Source: Fredinandcohnia humi (lineage in GTDB: Bacteria > Bacillota > Bacilli > Bacillales > Bacillaceae_L). From it: DNA of 36,625 nucleotides. Positions 7,476-21,338 of the stretch are shown here, piece after piece; within the stretch, counting starts at the first letter, position 1; the number at the start of each line of letters is the position of its first letter. The stretch covers positions 312,165-348,789 of the forward strand of contig NZ_LMBW01000004.1 in NCBI RefSeq assembly GCF_001439915.1, read 5' to 3'. The position numbers and the translations under genes were made by a program. The notes under the pieces were generated by a model. That model had not been told where the DNA came from and did not search any database. It was given only the letters and a program-made list of their open reading frames with translations.

Positions 7476-7600
7476 GGACCGATATATCTTAATTTTGGGT
7501 CGATATATTTAAAATTTGGACCGATATATCCGAGTTTTGGGTCGAAATAATTAAAAAATGGTTCGATATATGCGAATTTTAGACCGATAAATCAAAATTA
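7476..7600. repeat. Six tandem 21-bp repeats
   Basis: Units start at 7476, 7497, 7518, 7539, 7560 and 7581 with an exact 21-base period; the last is one base short at its end. Each begins GGACCGATATATC, GGGTCGATATATT or a close variant and ends in an A/T run. Odd units favour GACC and even units GGTC or GTTC, so neighbours alternate like a two-unit pattern. The period is in frame but stops interrupt it, so it is not coding. Confidence 0.88.
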
Positions 7601-7627
7601 CCCTCCCGAAAACATAAAATCGAAGCC

Positions 7628-7660
7628 AAAAACAAAGCGCCCGAACCTAAGTCCGTGCGC
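7628..7660 (-). terminator. Terminator of the SPFH / ribbon-helix-helix gene pair
   Basis: On the minus strand, GCGCACG pairs with CGGGCGC around the loop and is followed by TTTGTTTTT. It lies ten bases after the stop of the small gene. Confidence 0.65.
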
Positions 7661-7669
7661 AATCTTAAA

Positions 7670-7831
7670 TCACTGTTTATTTTTCGGAATTCTTCCTGCC
7701 TTTTTGGCTGCTTCTCGTAATAGAAACTCGATGTGGCTGTTGACGCTTCTGAAATCATCTGCAGCCCATTTTTGTAAAATTTCATAGAGGTCGGGGTCTA
7801 GCCGTAATGGGAAACTCTTTTTCTTAGACAT
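7670..7831 (-). CDS. Small ribbon-helix-helix (Arc/CopG-like) protein
   Basis: A 53-residue protein beginning MSKKKSFPLRLDPDLYEIL and ending KAGRIPKNKQ. The pattern FPLRLDPDLYEILQKWA followed by RSVNSHIEFLLREA is typical of Arc-type ribbon-helix-helix proteins: a short beta strand, then two helices, acting as a dimer on DNA. It starts 12 bases after the stop of the SPFH gene and has no clear ribosome site of its own, so translational coupling is likely. A terminator follows. It could be an autoregulator or an antitoxin-like factor, but I see no toxin gene and its target is unknown. Confidence 0.78.
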   Translation of the reverse strand: MSKKKSFPLRLDPDLYEILQKWAADDFRSVNSHIEFLLREAAKKAGRIPKNKQ

Positions 7832-7843
7832 GCTTGCTACTCA

Positions 7844-8686
7844 TCAATAAAGAGTTCCTGCATTAATGACAGGCTGGGTTGAATTTTCAGAAACAATAGC
7901 GACTAGTAAGTTGTTTACCATTTGGACTTTACGCTCATCATCGAGTTCAAGTGTTTTATCCTGCTCCAGTTGCTTGATTGCCATTTGTGCCATGCCGACC
8001 GCACCCTCGACGATTTTTTGACGAGCTGCAATAATTGCAGTGGCTTGCTGGCGTTGAAGCATTGCTTGAGCAATTTCAGTTGAGTAAGCAAGATGAGTAA
8101 GGCGGGCTTCTAAAACCTGTACCCCAGCTACTTTTAAACGTTCCTGAAGCTCAGCAGCTAATTCATTCGAGATTTCCTCAGAATTTCCGCGTAATGTGAG
8201 CTCCACATTTTCAAAAGTGTCATAAGGATAGCGAGTTGCAACATGGCGAATCGCTGTTTCACTTTGAATTTCAATGAATTCCTCATAATGGTCCACGTCA
8301 AACACGGCTTTCGCGGAATCGACCACCTTATACACGATAACAGCAGCAATCTCAATTGGGTTTCCTTCGATGTCATTTACTTTAAGCTTTTTACTATTAA
8401 AATTGTTCACGCGCAATGAAACTGTTTTGCGAAGTGAAAAGGGAACAGTTAAGAATATGCCACTGTCGCGAATTGTTCCTAAATATTTTCCAAAGAAGGT
8501 TACCACACCAGCTTTATTCGGTTGAATAATGGTAATTCCGGATGCCAAAATCACTGCAAGGGCTGCAAAAAGGATTCCAAACCCAATTTTTGTGTTAATT
8601 AGCATCATGACGCCTAGGGCGATGAAAACAGCAATGATCAGGACTCCTAAAAACCCATTAATCTTCCATACTTGTTTTTCTTTCAT
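7844..8686 (-). CDS. SPFH (band 7) domain membrane protein
   Basis: Protein of 280 residues. Two hydrophobic segments near the amino end (about 10-31 and 34-54) are followed by an SPFH domain that begins IQPNKAGVVTFFGKYLGTIRD and extends to about residue 230 with the Ala/Gln/Glu-rich helix typical of the family (MLQRQQATAIIAARQKIVEGA). Such proteins oligomerise on the membrane and scaffold lipid microdomains or control proteases. The exact subfamily is not clear to me; it is neither the long FloT type nor an HflK/HflC pair. The start follows GGGG on the minus strand. It is transcribed against glyA and upp and probably forms a two-gene operon with the small ribbon-helix-helix gene. Confidence 0.88.
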   Translation of the reverse strand: MKEKQVWKINGFLGVLIIAVFIALGVMMLINTKIGFGILFAALAVILASGITIIQPNKAGVVTFFGKYLGTIRDSGIFLTVPFSLRKTVSLRVNNFNSKKLKVNDIEGNPIEIAAVIVYKVVDSAKAVFDVDHYEEFIEIQSETAIRHVATRYPYDTFENVELTLRGNSEEISNELAAELQERLKVAGVQVLEARLTHLAYSTEIAQAMLQRQQATAIIAARQKIVEGAVGMAQMAIKQLEQDKTLELDDERKVQMVNNLLVAIVSENSTQPVINAGTLY

Positions 8687-8809
8687 AAGATCAACCCCAT
8701 TTCAATTCAATATTTGTTTTATATTATAATGATATCATTTTTGTATAAAACTGTAAATGGATTCTGATCGTTTGAAATTAAATCATTTTGTGTATTTTGG
8801 ACTTTCTTC

Positions 8810-8838
8810 TTGAACATGCTATATTTTTTCTGTAAAAT
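8810..8838 (+). promoter_or_regulatory. Predicted upp promoter
   Basis: TTGAAC (8810-8815), a 17-base spacer and TAAAAT (8833-8838). The upp start codon is about 92 bases downstream. Confidence 0.6.
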
Positions 8839-8930
8839 TTATTGAAGTGTGAAAAATACAGTTCGTGGTGTTATTTTTTCAGCTGATGGAAATTCTAAAA
8901 GAAGCATACTTAAAAAAGGAGAGATGAACG

Positions 8931-9560
8931 ATGGGGAAAGTGTACGTTTTTGATCACCCGCTAATTCAACACAAGCTTACATACATTCGTGATATAAACA
9001 CAGGGACAAAGGAATTCCGTGAACTGGTAGATGAAGTGGCGAGCTTAATGGCGTTTGAAATTACTCGAGATATGTCGCTTGAGGAAGTAGAAGTAGAAAC
9101 TCCAGTTGCTAAGGCGAGCTCAAGGGTTTTATCTGGGAAAAAGATCGGGATTGTGCCAATTCTTCGTGCTGGTTTAGGCATGGTGGACGGAATTTTAAAC
9201 TTGATCCCTGCTGCCAAGGTTGGCCATGTTGGACTTTATCGTGATCCTGAAACCTTACAACCGGTTGAGTATTATTTTAAAATGCCTTCTGATATTAAAG
9301 AACGTGAATTCATTGTGGTGGACCCGATGCTTGCTACAGGTGGTTCAGCGGTTGAAGCAATCAACGCAATGAAAAAACGTGGCGCTACTAATATGAAGTT
9401 TATGTGTCTTGTTGCTGCACCAGAGGGTGTTGAAGCAATGAAAAATGCCCATCCAGATGTAGATATCTATATTGCAGCACTTGATGAGAAGTTAAACGAT
9501 CATGGTTATATCGTTCCAGGTCTTGGAGACGCTGGAGACCGATTGTTCGGTACAAAGTAA
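8931..9560 (+). CDS. upp: Uracil phosphoribosyltransferase
   Basis: Enzyme of 209 residues that salvages uracil with PRPP to make UMP. The PRPP-binding loop [10 protein letters not shown] is at residues 131-140, and the carboxy end carries the uracil-site block [13 protein letters not shown]. The length equals that of other Bacillus Upp proteins. The ATG follows AAAGGAGAG. It lies between glyA and the atp operon, as in B. subtilis, but is separated from each by an inserted gene or pair. Confidence 0.97.
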   Translation: MGKVYVFDHPLIQHKLTYIRDINTGTKEFRELVDEVASLMAFEITRDMSLEEVEVETPVAKASSRVLSGKKIGIVPILRAGLGMVDGILNLIPAAKVGHVGLYRDPETLQPVEYYFKMPSDIKEREFIVVDPMLATGGSAVEAINAMKKRGATNMKFMCLVAAPEGVEAMKNAHPDVDIYIAALDEKLNDHGYIVPGLGDAGDRLFGTK

Positions 9561-9601
9561 ATAGAAAAGTGAAGGCGTCTTGCCCAGAAACGTGAAAACT
9601 G

Positions 9602-9701
9602 GCCGACAAAATGCGCCACGTCCTGTGGCGACGTCGGCATTAGCACTTCCTGTGCGTCGAGACTCCGACAAAGAGGCGTTCTTTGCCTCTGCCGGAGGAG
9701 T
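9602..9701. repeat. Stacked hairpins downstream of upp
   Basis: GCCGAC (9602-9607) pairs with GTCGGC (9633-9638) around an inner CGCCAC/GTGGCG hairpin with loop GTCCT. GCAC-TTCCT-GTGC follows. ACTCCG (9662-9667) pairs with CGGAG-AGT around the inner hairpin AGAGGC/GCCTCT (9672-9690). The inner GCCAC-N5-GTGGC unit recurs at 32854-32868. This looks like a repetitive intergenic cassette within the upp 3' region. Confidence 0.6.
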
Positions 9702-9751
9702 TGAAGTTTCTCGAGTTTCTAGACGCTACAACTAGACAAAAAAACATATTC

Positions 9752-9794
9752 AACCACCTTTTGAGAAATGCTATCTCAAAGAGGTGGTTTTTTT
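9752..9794 (+). terminator. Terminator between upp and the subtilase gene, overlapping a ribosome site
   Basis: AACCACC (9752-9758) and TGAGA (9762-9766) pair with TCTCA (9774-9778) and GGTGGTT (9783-9789), followed by seven T. The 3' arm contains GAGGTGG, correctly spaced from the GTG at 9795. Confidence 0.85.
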
Positions 9795-12029
9795 GTGAGA
9801 AATTTACTGTCCATTTGTATGAGTATGACCCTCCTATTTTCTGGCGTTCCTGTCGAAAAGCATCGTTTTCCGGACAGGCCTCCATTGCCCAAGGAGGATA
9901 TGGAGGAATGGGTACATGAAATTATCATTACGGACGAATACCAATTCAAACCCTTATTAGAAAAAACCAAATCATTTTCTTCCATAAAAGTTAACCACAT
10001 ATACAAGCATGTTTTTCCCGGTTTTTCAGTAGCTGGAAAACGACGCGATGTTCAAATGTTCAAAAAGGAGTCTGGCATCAAGCATAGTTCCCCGGTGGCC
10101 ACCTATCACGCTTCAGTTGAGGAAAGTGTTCCTTTTATTGGTGGGGACAAGATTCGCAGTCACTTTGATAAAAAGGATCATCGCTTAACAGGAAAGGGTG
10201 TAAAGGTTGGCGTGATCGATACAGGCGTTGACTACACACATCCAGACCTTAGAAGAAATTATAAAGGTGGCTATGACCTTGTTGATGGTGATGATGACCC
10301 GATGGAAACAAAAGGGGTCGAAGGGAAGAACACCTCACATGGAACCCATGTTGCGGGAATCATTGCGGCAAATGGAAAAATCAAAGGGGTTGCGCCTGAA
10401 GCTGATATCATTGGCTACCGTGCCCTTGGTCCCGGGGGGATGGGGACCTCCGAACAGGTGATTGCAGCCATTGATAAAGCGATAGAGGATAAAGTCGATG
10501 TGATTAATCTTTCGCTTGGAAATACGATAAATGGACCGGACTGGCCAACAAGTCTTGCGTTAGATAAAGCCACAGAAAAAGGAATTGTCGCGGTAACCTC
10601 CAGTGGAAACTCTGGGCCGATGGTCTGGACAGTTGGTTCACCTGGAACATCATCAAAAGCGATATCCGTTGGTGCATCAACACCGCCGATGACCTTACCA
10701 TATATAACGCTCGGATTTGCGGACCGAAAAATTCAGCTCCAACCACTTCAAGGTTCGATTGCTTGGAAACTCCAAAAGAAATATGAACTAGTGAGTGCTG
10801 GAATGGGCACTGAAGAGGCCTTCCCAAAAGTAAAAAACAAAATCGTCTTAATGGAAAGAGGGCAAATAACATTTACAGAAAAAGCAATTCGCGCTTTTGA
10901 AGCTGAAGCGATTGCAGTTCTAATCTATAACAACACAGACGGCAACTTTTCTGGTTCGATAGACAAAGAGCTTCCAATACCGGTCGCGTCACTTTCAAAG
11001 GCAGACGGGCTATGGCTCAAAAAACAAATCAAGTCCCAAAACAATGTCGTCAAAACTTCCTTCCAGCAGGTAACAGATACAATTGCCTCCTTTAGTTCAA
11101 GGGGACCTGTCACGCACACATGGGCAATTAAGCCGGATGTGGTAGCACCGGGGGTCGCGATTGACAGCACGATTCCAAATGGCTATGAGGAAATGCAGGG
11201 AACAAGTATGGCGGCACCACATGTGGCTGGGGCAAGTGCGATTTTAAAACAGGCACACCCTGATTGGACACCTGAACAAATCAAAGCCGCGCTTATGAAT
11301 ACGGCAAGACTTTTGGAAAAAGAGGATGGAACCTTGTATAAGCCGTATGAACAAGGGGCGGGCAGAATCCAGCTCCATGAAGCTATCCACTCGGAAACCC
11401 TAATCTATCCTGGTTCATTTTCAGCTGGAATGCTTCATCATCAGGATAAACGTACGGAAAAAAGGATAAAAATAACAGTAGATAATCAATCTGATGAAGA
11501 AAAGAAATATGCCTTTGAAGTTCCCAAAAACATGAAAGGCATTCAATGGGACTTGCCCATTCCCTTTAAAGTAAAACCGAAACAAAAAAAGGTGATCACA
11601 TTCGCTATGGATATCACACCGAGTATAATTGGTGCTGGACTGCACCATGGGAACTTATTTTTAAAAGAAGGAAAAAATCGGTACCATATTCCATATATGT
11701 ATGTCATTGAAGAACCCGATTATCCTCGAATTATGGGCTTCCAATTTGGAAAAGGGGATAAGGAGGATGTGTTTCGGTATGAATTATACTTGCCGGGCGG
11801 TGCAGAAGAGTATGGAATTGTTCTTTATAATCCGGACAGTTTGAGATTCGTGACGTTTTTAGATTGGGACCGAAATGTCGCAAGGGGATTAGTAGAGAAA
11901 GAAGTCAATCGGAAAGAGCAAAACTTAAGCGGAATTTTCAAGGCGGTCATATTTGTTAGAAAAGCTGGAAAAGAGGACATACTTGAAACAGAAATCTCTT
12001 TTGAGGATACGATGATAGGTAGCCACTAG
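9795..12029 (+). CDS. Exported subtilase (S8 family serine peptidase), Vpr-like
   Basis: Protein of 744 residues from a GTG at 9795, chosen because GAGGTGG lies seven bases upstream. The amino end (RNLLSICMSMTLLFSGV) is a short signal peptide. An inhibitor-type propeptide follows (about residues 40-105), then the S8 catalytic domain with Asp142 (VIDTGVD), His182 (SHGTHVAG), oxyanion Asn271 (SSGNSG) and Ser470 (GTSMAAPHVAG). A protease-associated domain is inserted at roughly 300-415. The last 190 residues look like a beta-rich, Fn3-like domain. The order resembles the minor extracellular protease Vpr and lactocepin-type enzymes. No cell-wall anchor is seen. All catalytic residues are present. 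Its substrate and its link to the neighbouring atp genes are unknown. Confidence 0.9.
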   Translation: MRNLLSICMSMTLLFSGVPVEKHRFPDRPPLPKEDMEEWVHEIIITDEYQFKPLLEKTKSFSSIKVNHIYKHVFPGFSVAGKRRDVQMFKKESGIKHSSPVATYHASVEESVPFIGGDKIRSHFDKKDHRLTGKGVKVGVIDTGVDYTHPDLRRNYKGGYDLVDGDDDPMETKGVEGKNTSHGTHVAGIIAANGKIKGVAPEADIIGYRALGPGGMGTSEQVIAAIDKAIEDKVDVINLSLGNTINGPDWPTSLALDKATEKGIVAVTSSGNSGPMVWTVGSPGTSSKAISVGASTPPMTLPYITLGFADRKIQLQPLQGSIAWKLQKKYELVSAGMGTEEAFPKVKNKIVLMERGQITFTEKAIRAFEAEAIAVLIYNNTDGNFSGSIDKELPIPVASLSKADGLWLKKQIKSQNNVVKTSFQQVTDTIASFSSRGPVTHTWAIKPDVVAPGVAIDSTIPNGYEEMQGTSMAAPHVAGASAILKQAHPDWTPEQIKAALMNTARLLEKEDGTLYKPYEQGAGRIQLHEAIHSETLIYPGSFSAGMLHHQDKRTEKRIKITVDNQSDEEKKYAFEVPKNMKGIQWDLPIPFKVKPKQKKVITFAMDITPSIIGAGLHHGNLFLKEGKNRYHIPYMYVIEEPDYPRIMGFQFGKGDKEDVFRYELYLPGGAEEYGIVLYNPDSLRFVTFLDWDRNVARGLVEKEVNRKEQNLSGIFKAVIFVRKAGKEDILETEISFEDTMIGSH

Positions 12030-12033
12030 ACAA

Positions 12034-12066
12034 TATTCAGCAGAAGCTGACCTCTTCTGCTGAATA
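12034..12066. terminator. Perfect 13-bp inverted repeat after the subtilase gene
   Basis: TATTCAGCAGAAG (12034-12046) pairs with CTTCTGCTGAATA (12054-12066). It is five bases after the stop codon. No T run follows in either direction, so termination may be weak. Confidence 0.5.
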
Positions 12067-12235
12067 AACCGGAAGCAGCTGTCTAATTATGAATTTTTTG
12101 TGAACGATAAGTGAATTTTTGAATTAGTACTACGTTAATAGGACTAACAAATATCACGATTTACACGGCTTTTGTAAGCGATGTGGAACCCGTTAAAAAC
12201 GCTTGTGAGATGGTGAACTTTTTCCTTGCAAACAA

Positions 12236-12264
12236 TTGACATTAATAGGTGCCTATTGTATGCT
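12236..12264 (+). promoter_or_regulatory. Promoter of the atp operon
   Basis: A perfect -35 TTGACA (12236-12241), a 17-base spacer and TATGCT (12259-12264). The leader to atpZ would be about 100 bases. Bases 12067-12235 hold no gene that I can support. Confidence 0.75.
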
Positions 12265-12371
12265 TACAAAGGATATCGATGAGAAGGTTTACATAGCGGA
12301 ATTACTTGCAAAATTGAGTATTTTCTGACAGGTTTGGAGCCTGCCTCTGACACTAGAAGTGAGGGGTGCTT

Positions 12372-12593
12372 ATGGGTAAAAATGATAAATATCCTTTACG
12401 TGCCTATGCGCTAATGTCTGGTATTCTATCTCAGTTAGTAGGATCAATTCTAGTGGGCATTTTCCTCGGTAGATGGATTGACCGAATGCTTGACACCGAA
12501 CCACTTTTTTTAATAATTGGCCTTCTACTTGGACTAGCAGCAGGAGTCTATGCAACACTTCGTCTAGTCAATCATTTTTTCTCAGGAGATTAA
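12372..12593 (+). CDS. atpZ: AtpZ/AtpI-family small membrane protein
   Basis: Protein of 73 residues with two membrane helices (about 10-32 and 40-65) and the conserved GRWIDRM turn between them, as in ATP synthase gene-1 proteins. In Bacillus pseudofirmus OF4, atpZ precedes and overlaps atpI and was linked to magnesium uptake needed by the synthase. The ATG at 12372 follows GAGGGG; an in-frame GTG two codons earlier overlaps that ribosome site and is less likely. It is the first gene of the atp operon. Confidence 0.82.
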   Translation: MGKNDKYPLRAYALMSGILSQLVGSILVGIFLGRWIDRMLDTEPLFLIIGLLLGLAAGVYATLRLVNHFFSGD

Positions 12594-12599
12594 CTTGAT

Positions 12600-12968
12600 A
12601 TGCAGGATCTATCCATAGCGTTTACGAGATATCGTAAATACGTATTCTACTTACTGGCAATCTATGTACTAGGCTGGGGATTCACAGCATATAAATCGGT
12701 CTTCTTAGGATTAATACTAGGGACAATAGGAAGTTTATGGATACTATTTACATTGGCTCGAAAAAACAAGCAATTCACGAAAGCTTTTGAAGAGGGCCGA
12801 ACAGTCCGTTCGCTTGGAACGATGTCCAGAATGGCGGCTGCTGGTTTAGCAGTATTAGTCGTCATGGAATATCCAGAAAAGATTCACTTAGGTAGTATGA
12901 TTGTTGGATTAATGACAGCTTATTTTGTCATTATGATAGATTTCTTTTTTCAAAAACATCAAAAATAG
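12600..12968 (+). CDS. atpI: ATP synthase subunit I
   Basis: Membrane protein of 122 residues with four hydrophobic segments, seven bases after atpZ and with its own AGGAGA. AtpI proteins help assemble the c-ring and, with AtpZ, affect divalent-cation supply in some bacilli. The sequence is poorly conserved, so the call rests on position directly before atpB, length and topology. Confidence 0.85.
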   Translation: MQDLSIAFTRYRKYVFYLLAIYVLGWGFTAYKSVFLGLILGTIGSLWILFTLARKNKQFTKAFEEGRTVRSLGTMSRMAAAGLAVLVVMEYPEKIHLGSMIVGLMTAYFVIMIDFFFQKHQK

Positions 12969-13017
12969 ACTAAAGCACGGCTTAAGCTTGTGCTAGACAA
13001 TATGGGAAGAGAGGTGA

Positions 13018-13758
<741 letters not shown>

Positions 13759-13767
13759 AAATAAACC

Positions 13768-13794
13768 TTGTCCAGAATGAGACTTTTTGGACAA
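13768..13794 (+). other. Hairpin between atpB and atpE
   Basis: TTGTCCA pairs with TGGACAA around a 13-base loop. It may influence mRNA processing or the higher expression needed for the c subunit; no T run follows. Confidence 0.45.
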
Positions 13795-13830
13795 ACGAAA
13801 TCAATTATTATAAATTTTTTATACAATTAA

Positions 13831-14064
<234 letters not shown>

Positions 14065-14075
14065 GATGATTTCTC

Positions 14076-14236
14076 GAAGCTTTCCTGGAAGTTGCATCTA
14101 AGGTATTCCCTTATTTCGTGACCTTGAAAAATGAAAGCTTTATAACAAAATGGCGAAGATCATTCCACGAGAACCTTCGCCATTCCTTTGTATTACCGTT
14201 AATTTTTCAAAAAATTAATCATGCGGTTTTCGCATG
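14076..14236 (+). other. Structured spacer between atpE and atpF
   Basis: This 230-base gap contains AAGCTTTC (from 14076) paired with a distant GAAAGCTT, then AATGGCGAAG (14149-14158) with CTTCGCCATT (14175-14184), then CATGCG (14220-14225) with CGCATG (14231-14236). The ten-pair middle hairpin is followed by a weak T-rich stretch and could act as a partial terminator or a processing site that lowers downstream expression relative to atpE. Confidence 0.55.
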
Positions 14237-14294
14237 TGATACTGAAAATAAGAACTTCCATTCGACTTGGAACTCGCAAAAGGAGGGAATATAA

Positions 14295-16882
<2,588 letters not shown>

Positions 16883-16895
16883 TAAAGAAATGCTA

Positions 16896-16924
16896 AAGCG
16901 ACGTGCTTTCGTAGCTCGTCGCTT
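16896..16924 (+). other. Hairpin between atpA and atpG
   Basis: AAGCGACG pairs with CGTCGCTT, with partial pairing inside and no T run. Possible mRNA processing or stability element. Confidence 0.45.
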
Positions 16925-16988
16925 ATCTGAATAAAGCTTGTTGACTCGGTTCCAAAGCGTTTACGAAAAATCGAGGAAAAGGTGGTGA

Positions 16989-17852
<864 letters not shown>

Positions 17853-17913
17853 AACATTTTACTTTCATTAGATAAATTGATTTTAGGCATTCGAAGTGTA
17901 CGAAAAGTTTTGA

Positions 17914-19368
<1,455 letters not shown>

Positions 19369-19372
19369 TTAA

Positions 19373-19798
<426 letters not shown>

Positions 19799-19810
19799 TT
19801 TTAGTATAGG

Positions 19811-19846
19811 AAACCCCCAGTGGCCTTTTGGTCCTGGGGGTTTTTG
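19811..19846 (+). terminator. Rho-independent terminator of the atp operon
   Basis: AACCCCCAG and CTGGGGGTT form a nine-pair GC-rich stem, with further partial pairing inside, and end in five T. Confidence 0.95.
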
Positions 19847-19886
19847 TGGTTGTTGGGAGATCAGGTAAAGCGACAGAGTTGATAAA

Positions 19887-20076
19887 TAGACGGGAAAGTC
19901 CCGCTTAATTAGAATTTATTATTAAAAAAGGCCTCAATAGACGGAGGGATTCCGCCTATCGCCCCGAAAAGTTCGAAAATGGGAGGTTTTCCTTTGCAAA
20001 ATCGGAAAACTTTCCCTTATTTACCCCAAAAAGTGCTCCATTCTGCCTTTTACCGGAAAATCTCCGCTTATTTTTT
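19887..20076. repeat. Degenerate hairpin repeats after the atp operon
   Basis: Three related short hairpins occur in AT-rich DNA: ATAGACGGGA-AAG-TCCCGC-TTA (from 19887), ATAGACGGA...TCCGCCTAT (19937-19959) and CCGGA-AAATC-TCCG-CTTA (20053-20070), the last with a following T run. Between them are looser copies such as TCGGAAAACTTTCCCTTA. No gene is visible in 19847-20137. Confidence 0.45.
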
Positions 20077-20137
20077 ACTTTGGCAAGTTACTTGATTAAT
20101 GATAAGACATCTTATTAAAAAGGAGTGAGTTTTATAT

Positions 20138-20164
20138 ATGATCATTCGTAATGTATTAGAATAA
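20138..20164 (+). other. Eight-codon open frame with a strong ribosome site
   Basis: AAAGGAGTGAG precedes an ATG that reads MIIRNVLE and stops. Beyond the stop the same frame stays open for twenty codons (NNVAEISNNVFVSILISIF). It could be the start of a decayed gene with a nonsense mutation, or chance. I do not recognise it. Confidence 0.2.
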
Positions 20165-20246
20165 AACAATGTTGCTGAGATTTCAAATAATGTTTTTGTC
20201 AGTATTCTTATTTCAATTTTTCATTAATATGACTCAAATCTGACGT

Positions 20247-20663
20247 CTATAGTTTAATATCAAGTAGTGCTAGGAATTTGGTTGTATCTGCTTCAAACGT
20301 AAGGAAATATGAATTGTTTTCATCATCAAAAATCATTAAATATGGCTGTTCTTCGGCTGGGAAAATGATTGTTACCTCATCGACAAGGTCATCAAACCAT
20401 TGACTTCTTATCATAATATTAGGTTCTAAAGGAACTCTAATCATTAATCCCTTATTAGGAATAGGATTGTATTTCGCATATACACCTGTTATGCCATCAA
20501 GGAATTTTTTTACCTCTTGTTGCACAGCTGAATTAGGTTGAATACTTTCAATAACTTTATCTTGATTGATATCAAAAATTTCTATTTGTTGAGTAGATTG
20601 GATAACGGGGTTTGTTGAAATTAACTGAAAGATAAAAAGGCTTACCAATACTGATTTGATCAC
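20247..20663 (-). CDS. Exported protein of unknown function
   Basis: A 138-residue protein whose first 20 residues (MIKSVLVSLFIFQLISTNPV) form a likely signal peptide or single membrane anchor. The rest is acidic and mixed alpha/beta, with blocks GITGVYAKYNPIPNKGLMI and AEEQPYLMIFDDENN. I do not recognise the family. The GTG at 20663 is chosen because GAGGTGG lies five bases upstream; a GTG three codons earlier would overlap that site. It runs opposite to the atp and nuo operons and stands alone, without a clear terminator. Confidence 0.65.
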   Translation of the reverse strand: MIKSVLVSLFIFQLISTNPVIQSTQQIEIFDINQDKVIESIQPNSAVQQEVKKFLDGITGVYAKYNPIPNKGLMIRVPLEPNIMIRSQWFDDLVDEVTIIFPAEEQPYLMIFDDENNSYFLTFEADTTKFLALLDIKL

Positions 20664-20672
20664 TTGAACCAC

Positions 20673-21013
20673 CTCAAATGTATTATTCCCTAAAATTTCG
20701 GAGTTATAAAATAGACATGACAGTAAAGCGTTTGAACAAGGATTTAAGGCACATGAGGTATTATACTGTTTTTAAAAAATTACTAGCTATGGGATCAATG
20801 ATTTCATGGTTTTTTTGTTTCTTTGGACAATAATTTAATTTAAGGCTGATAATTTTTGTTTTTGGACAATAGTTATAAGTATACGTTATTTAAGAATTTG
20901 TGGATGACATGGAAATGTTTTTAGTGAGTGTATTAATAGAGGGTAATCGTACCCTCAATGGGTGGGAATGGACCAAGTGTGAACAAGATGAGACTTTCAA
21001 CTGGTTTGGAAGT
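20673..21013. other. Non-coding AT-rich spacer
   Basis: No supportable gene. It holds two direct copies of TTTGGACAATA about 42 bases apart (near 20822 and 20864) and a small hairpin GAGGGT-AATCGT-ACCCTC (20939-20956). Confidence 0.5.
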
Positions 21014-21160
21014 GGATATATTTGGGATATTGCATACTAGAAAAACCGATAGCAGGTGTGTAGATGGATATATTTAGGACATTGCATACTGATAAAACGA
21101 TTAGCAGGTGTGTAGATGGATATTTATAGGAGAATGTGAACTAGCTACTGCCTGTAACTT
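21014..21160. repeat. Tandem 52-bp direct repeat
   Basis: Two units (21014-21065 and 21066-21117) both begin GGATATATTT, contain TTGCATACT and end AGCAGGTGTGTAGAT, with a few substitutions between them. A third, decayed unit starts GGATATTTATAGG at 21118 and fades within about 40 bases. Confidence 0.85.
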
Positions 21161-21296
21161 GTGCTTGTATGGAGAGATTTCTATGAAACATGGTAATTCA
21201 GATTTTGAGTGAGGTAATCCTTGTATGTGTTGTTAGTTTTCATAACTTCGTTACGATTATAGATTATGTGGGATTACGTTTTAAATTAGGAAGTAC

Positions 21297-21323
21297 GCCA
21301 AAAATGCCTGTAGCATTTTTGGC
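21297..21323. repeat. Perfect 11-bp hairpin
   Basis: GCCAAAAATGC and GCATTTTTGGC pair around the loop CTGTA. It sits 16 bases before the larger inverted-repeat element. Confidence 0.7.
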
Positions 21324-21338
21324 TAGGGATGGGGGGCA

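Noticed and set aside
7579-7785. Longer minus-strand frame overlapping the small ribbon-helix-helix gene
   Set aside because: It runs into the 21-bp repeat array, while the shifted frame at 7670-7831 gives a recognisable ribbon-helix-helix protein next to the SPFH gene.
12098-12115. Rex-like redox operator upstream of atp
   Set aside because: TTGTGAA is followed by AAGTGAA in the same orientation, not by the inverted half TTCACAA that Rex needs.
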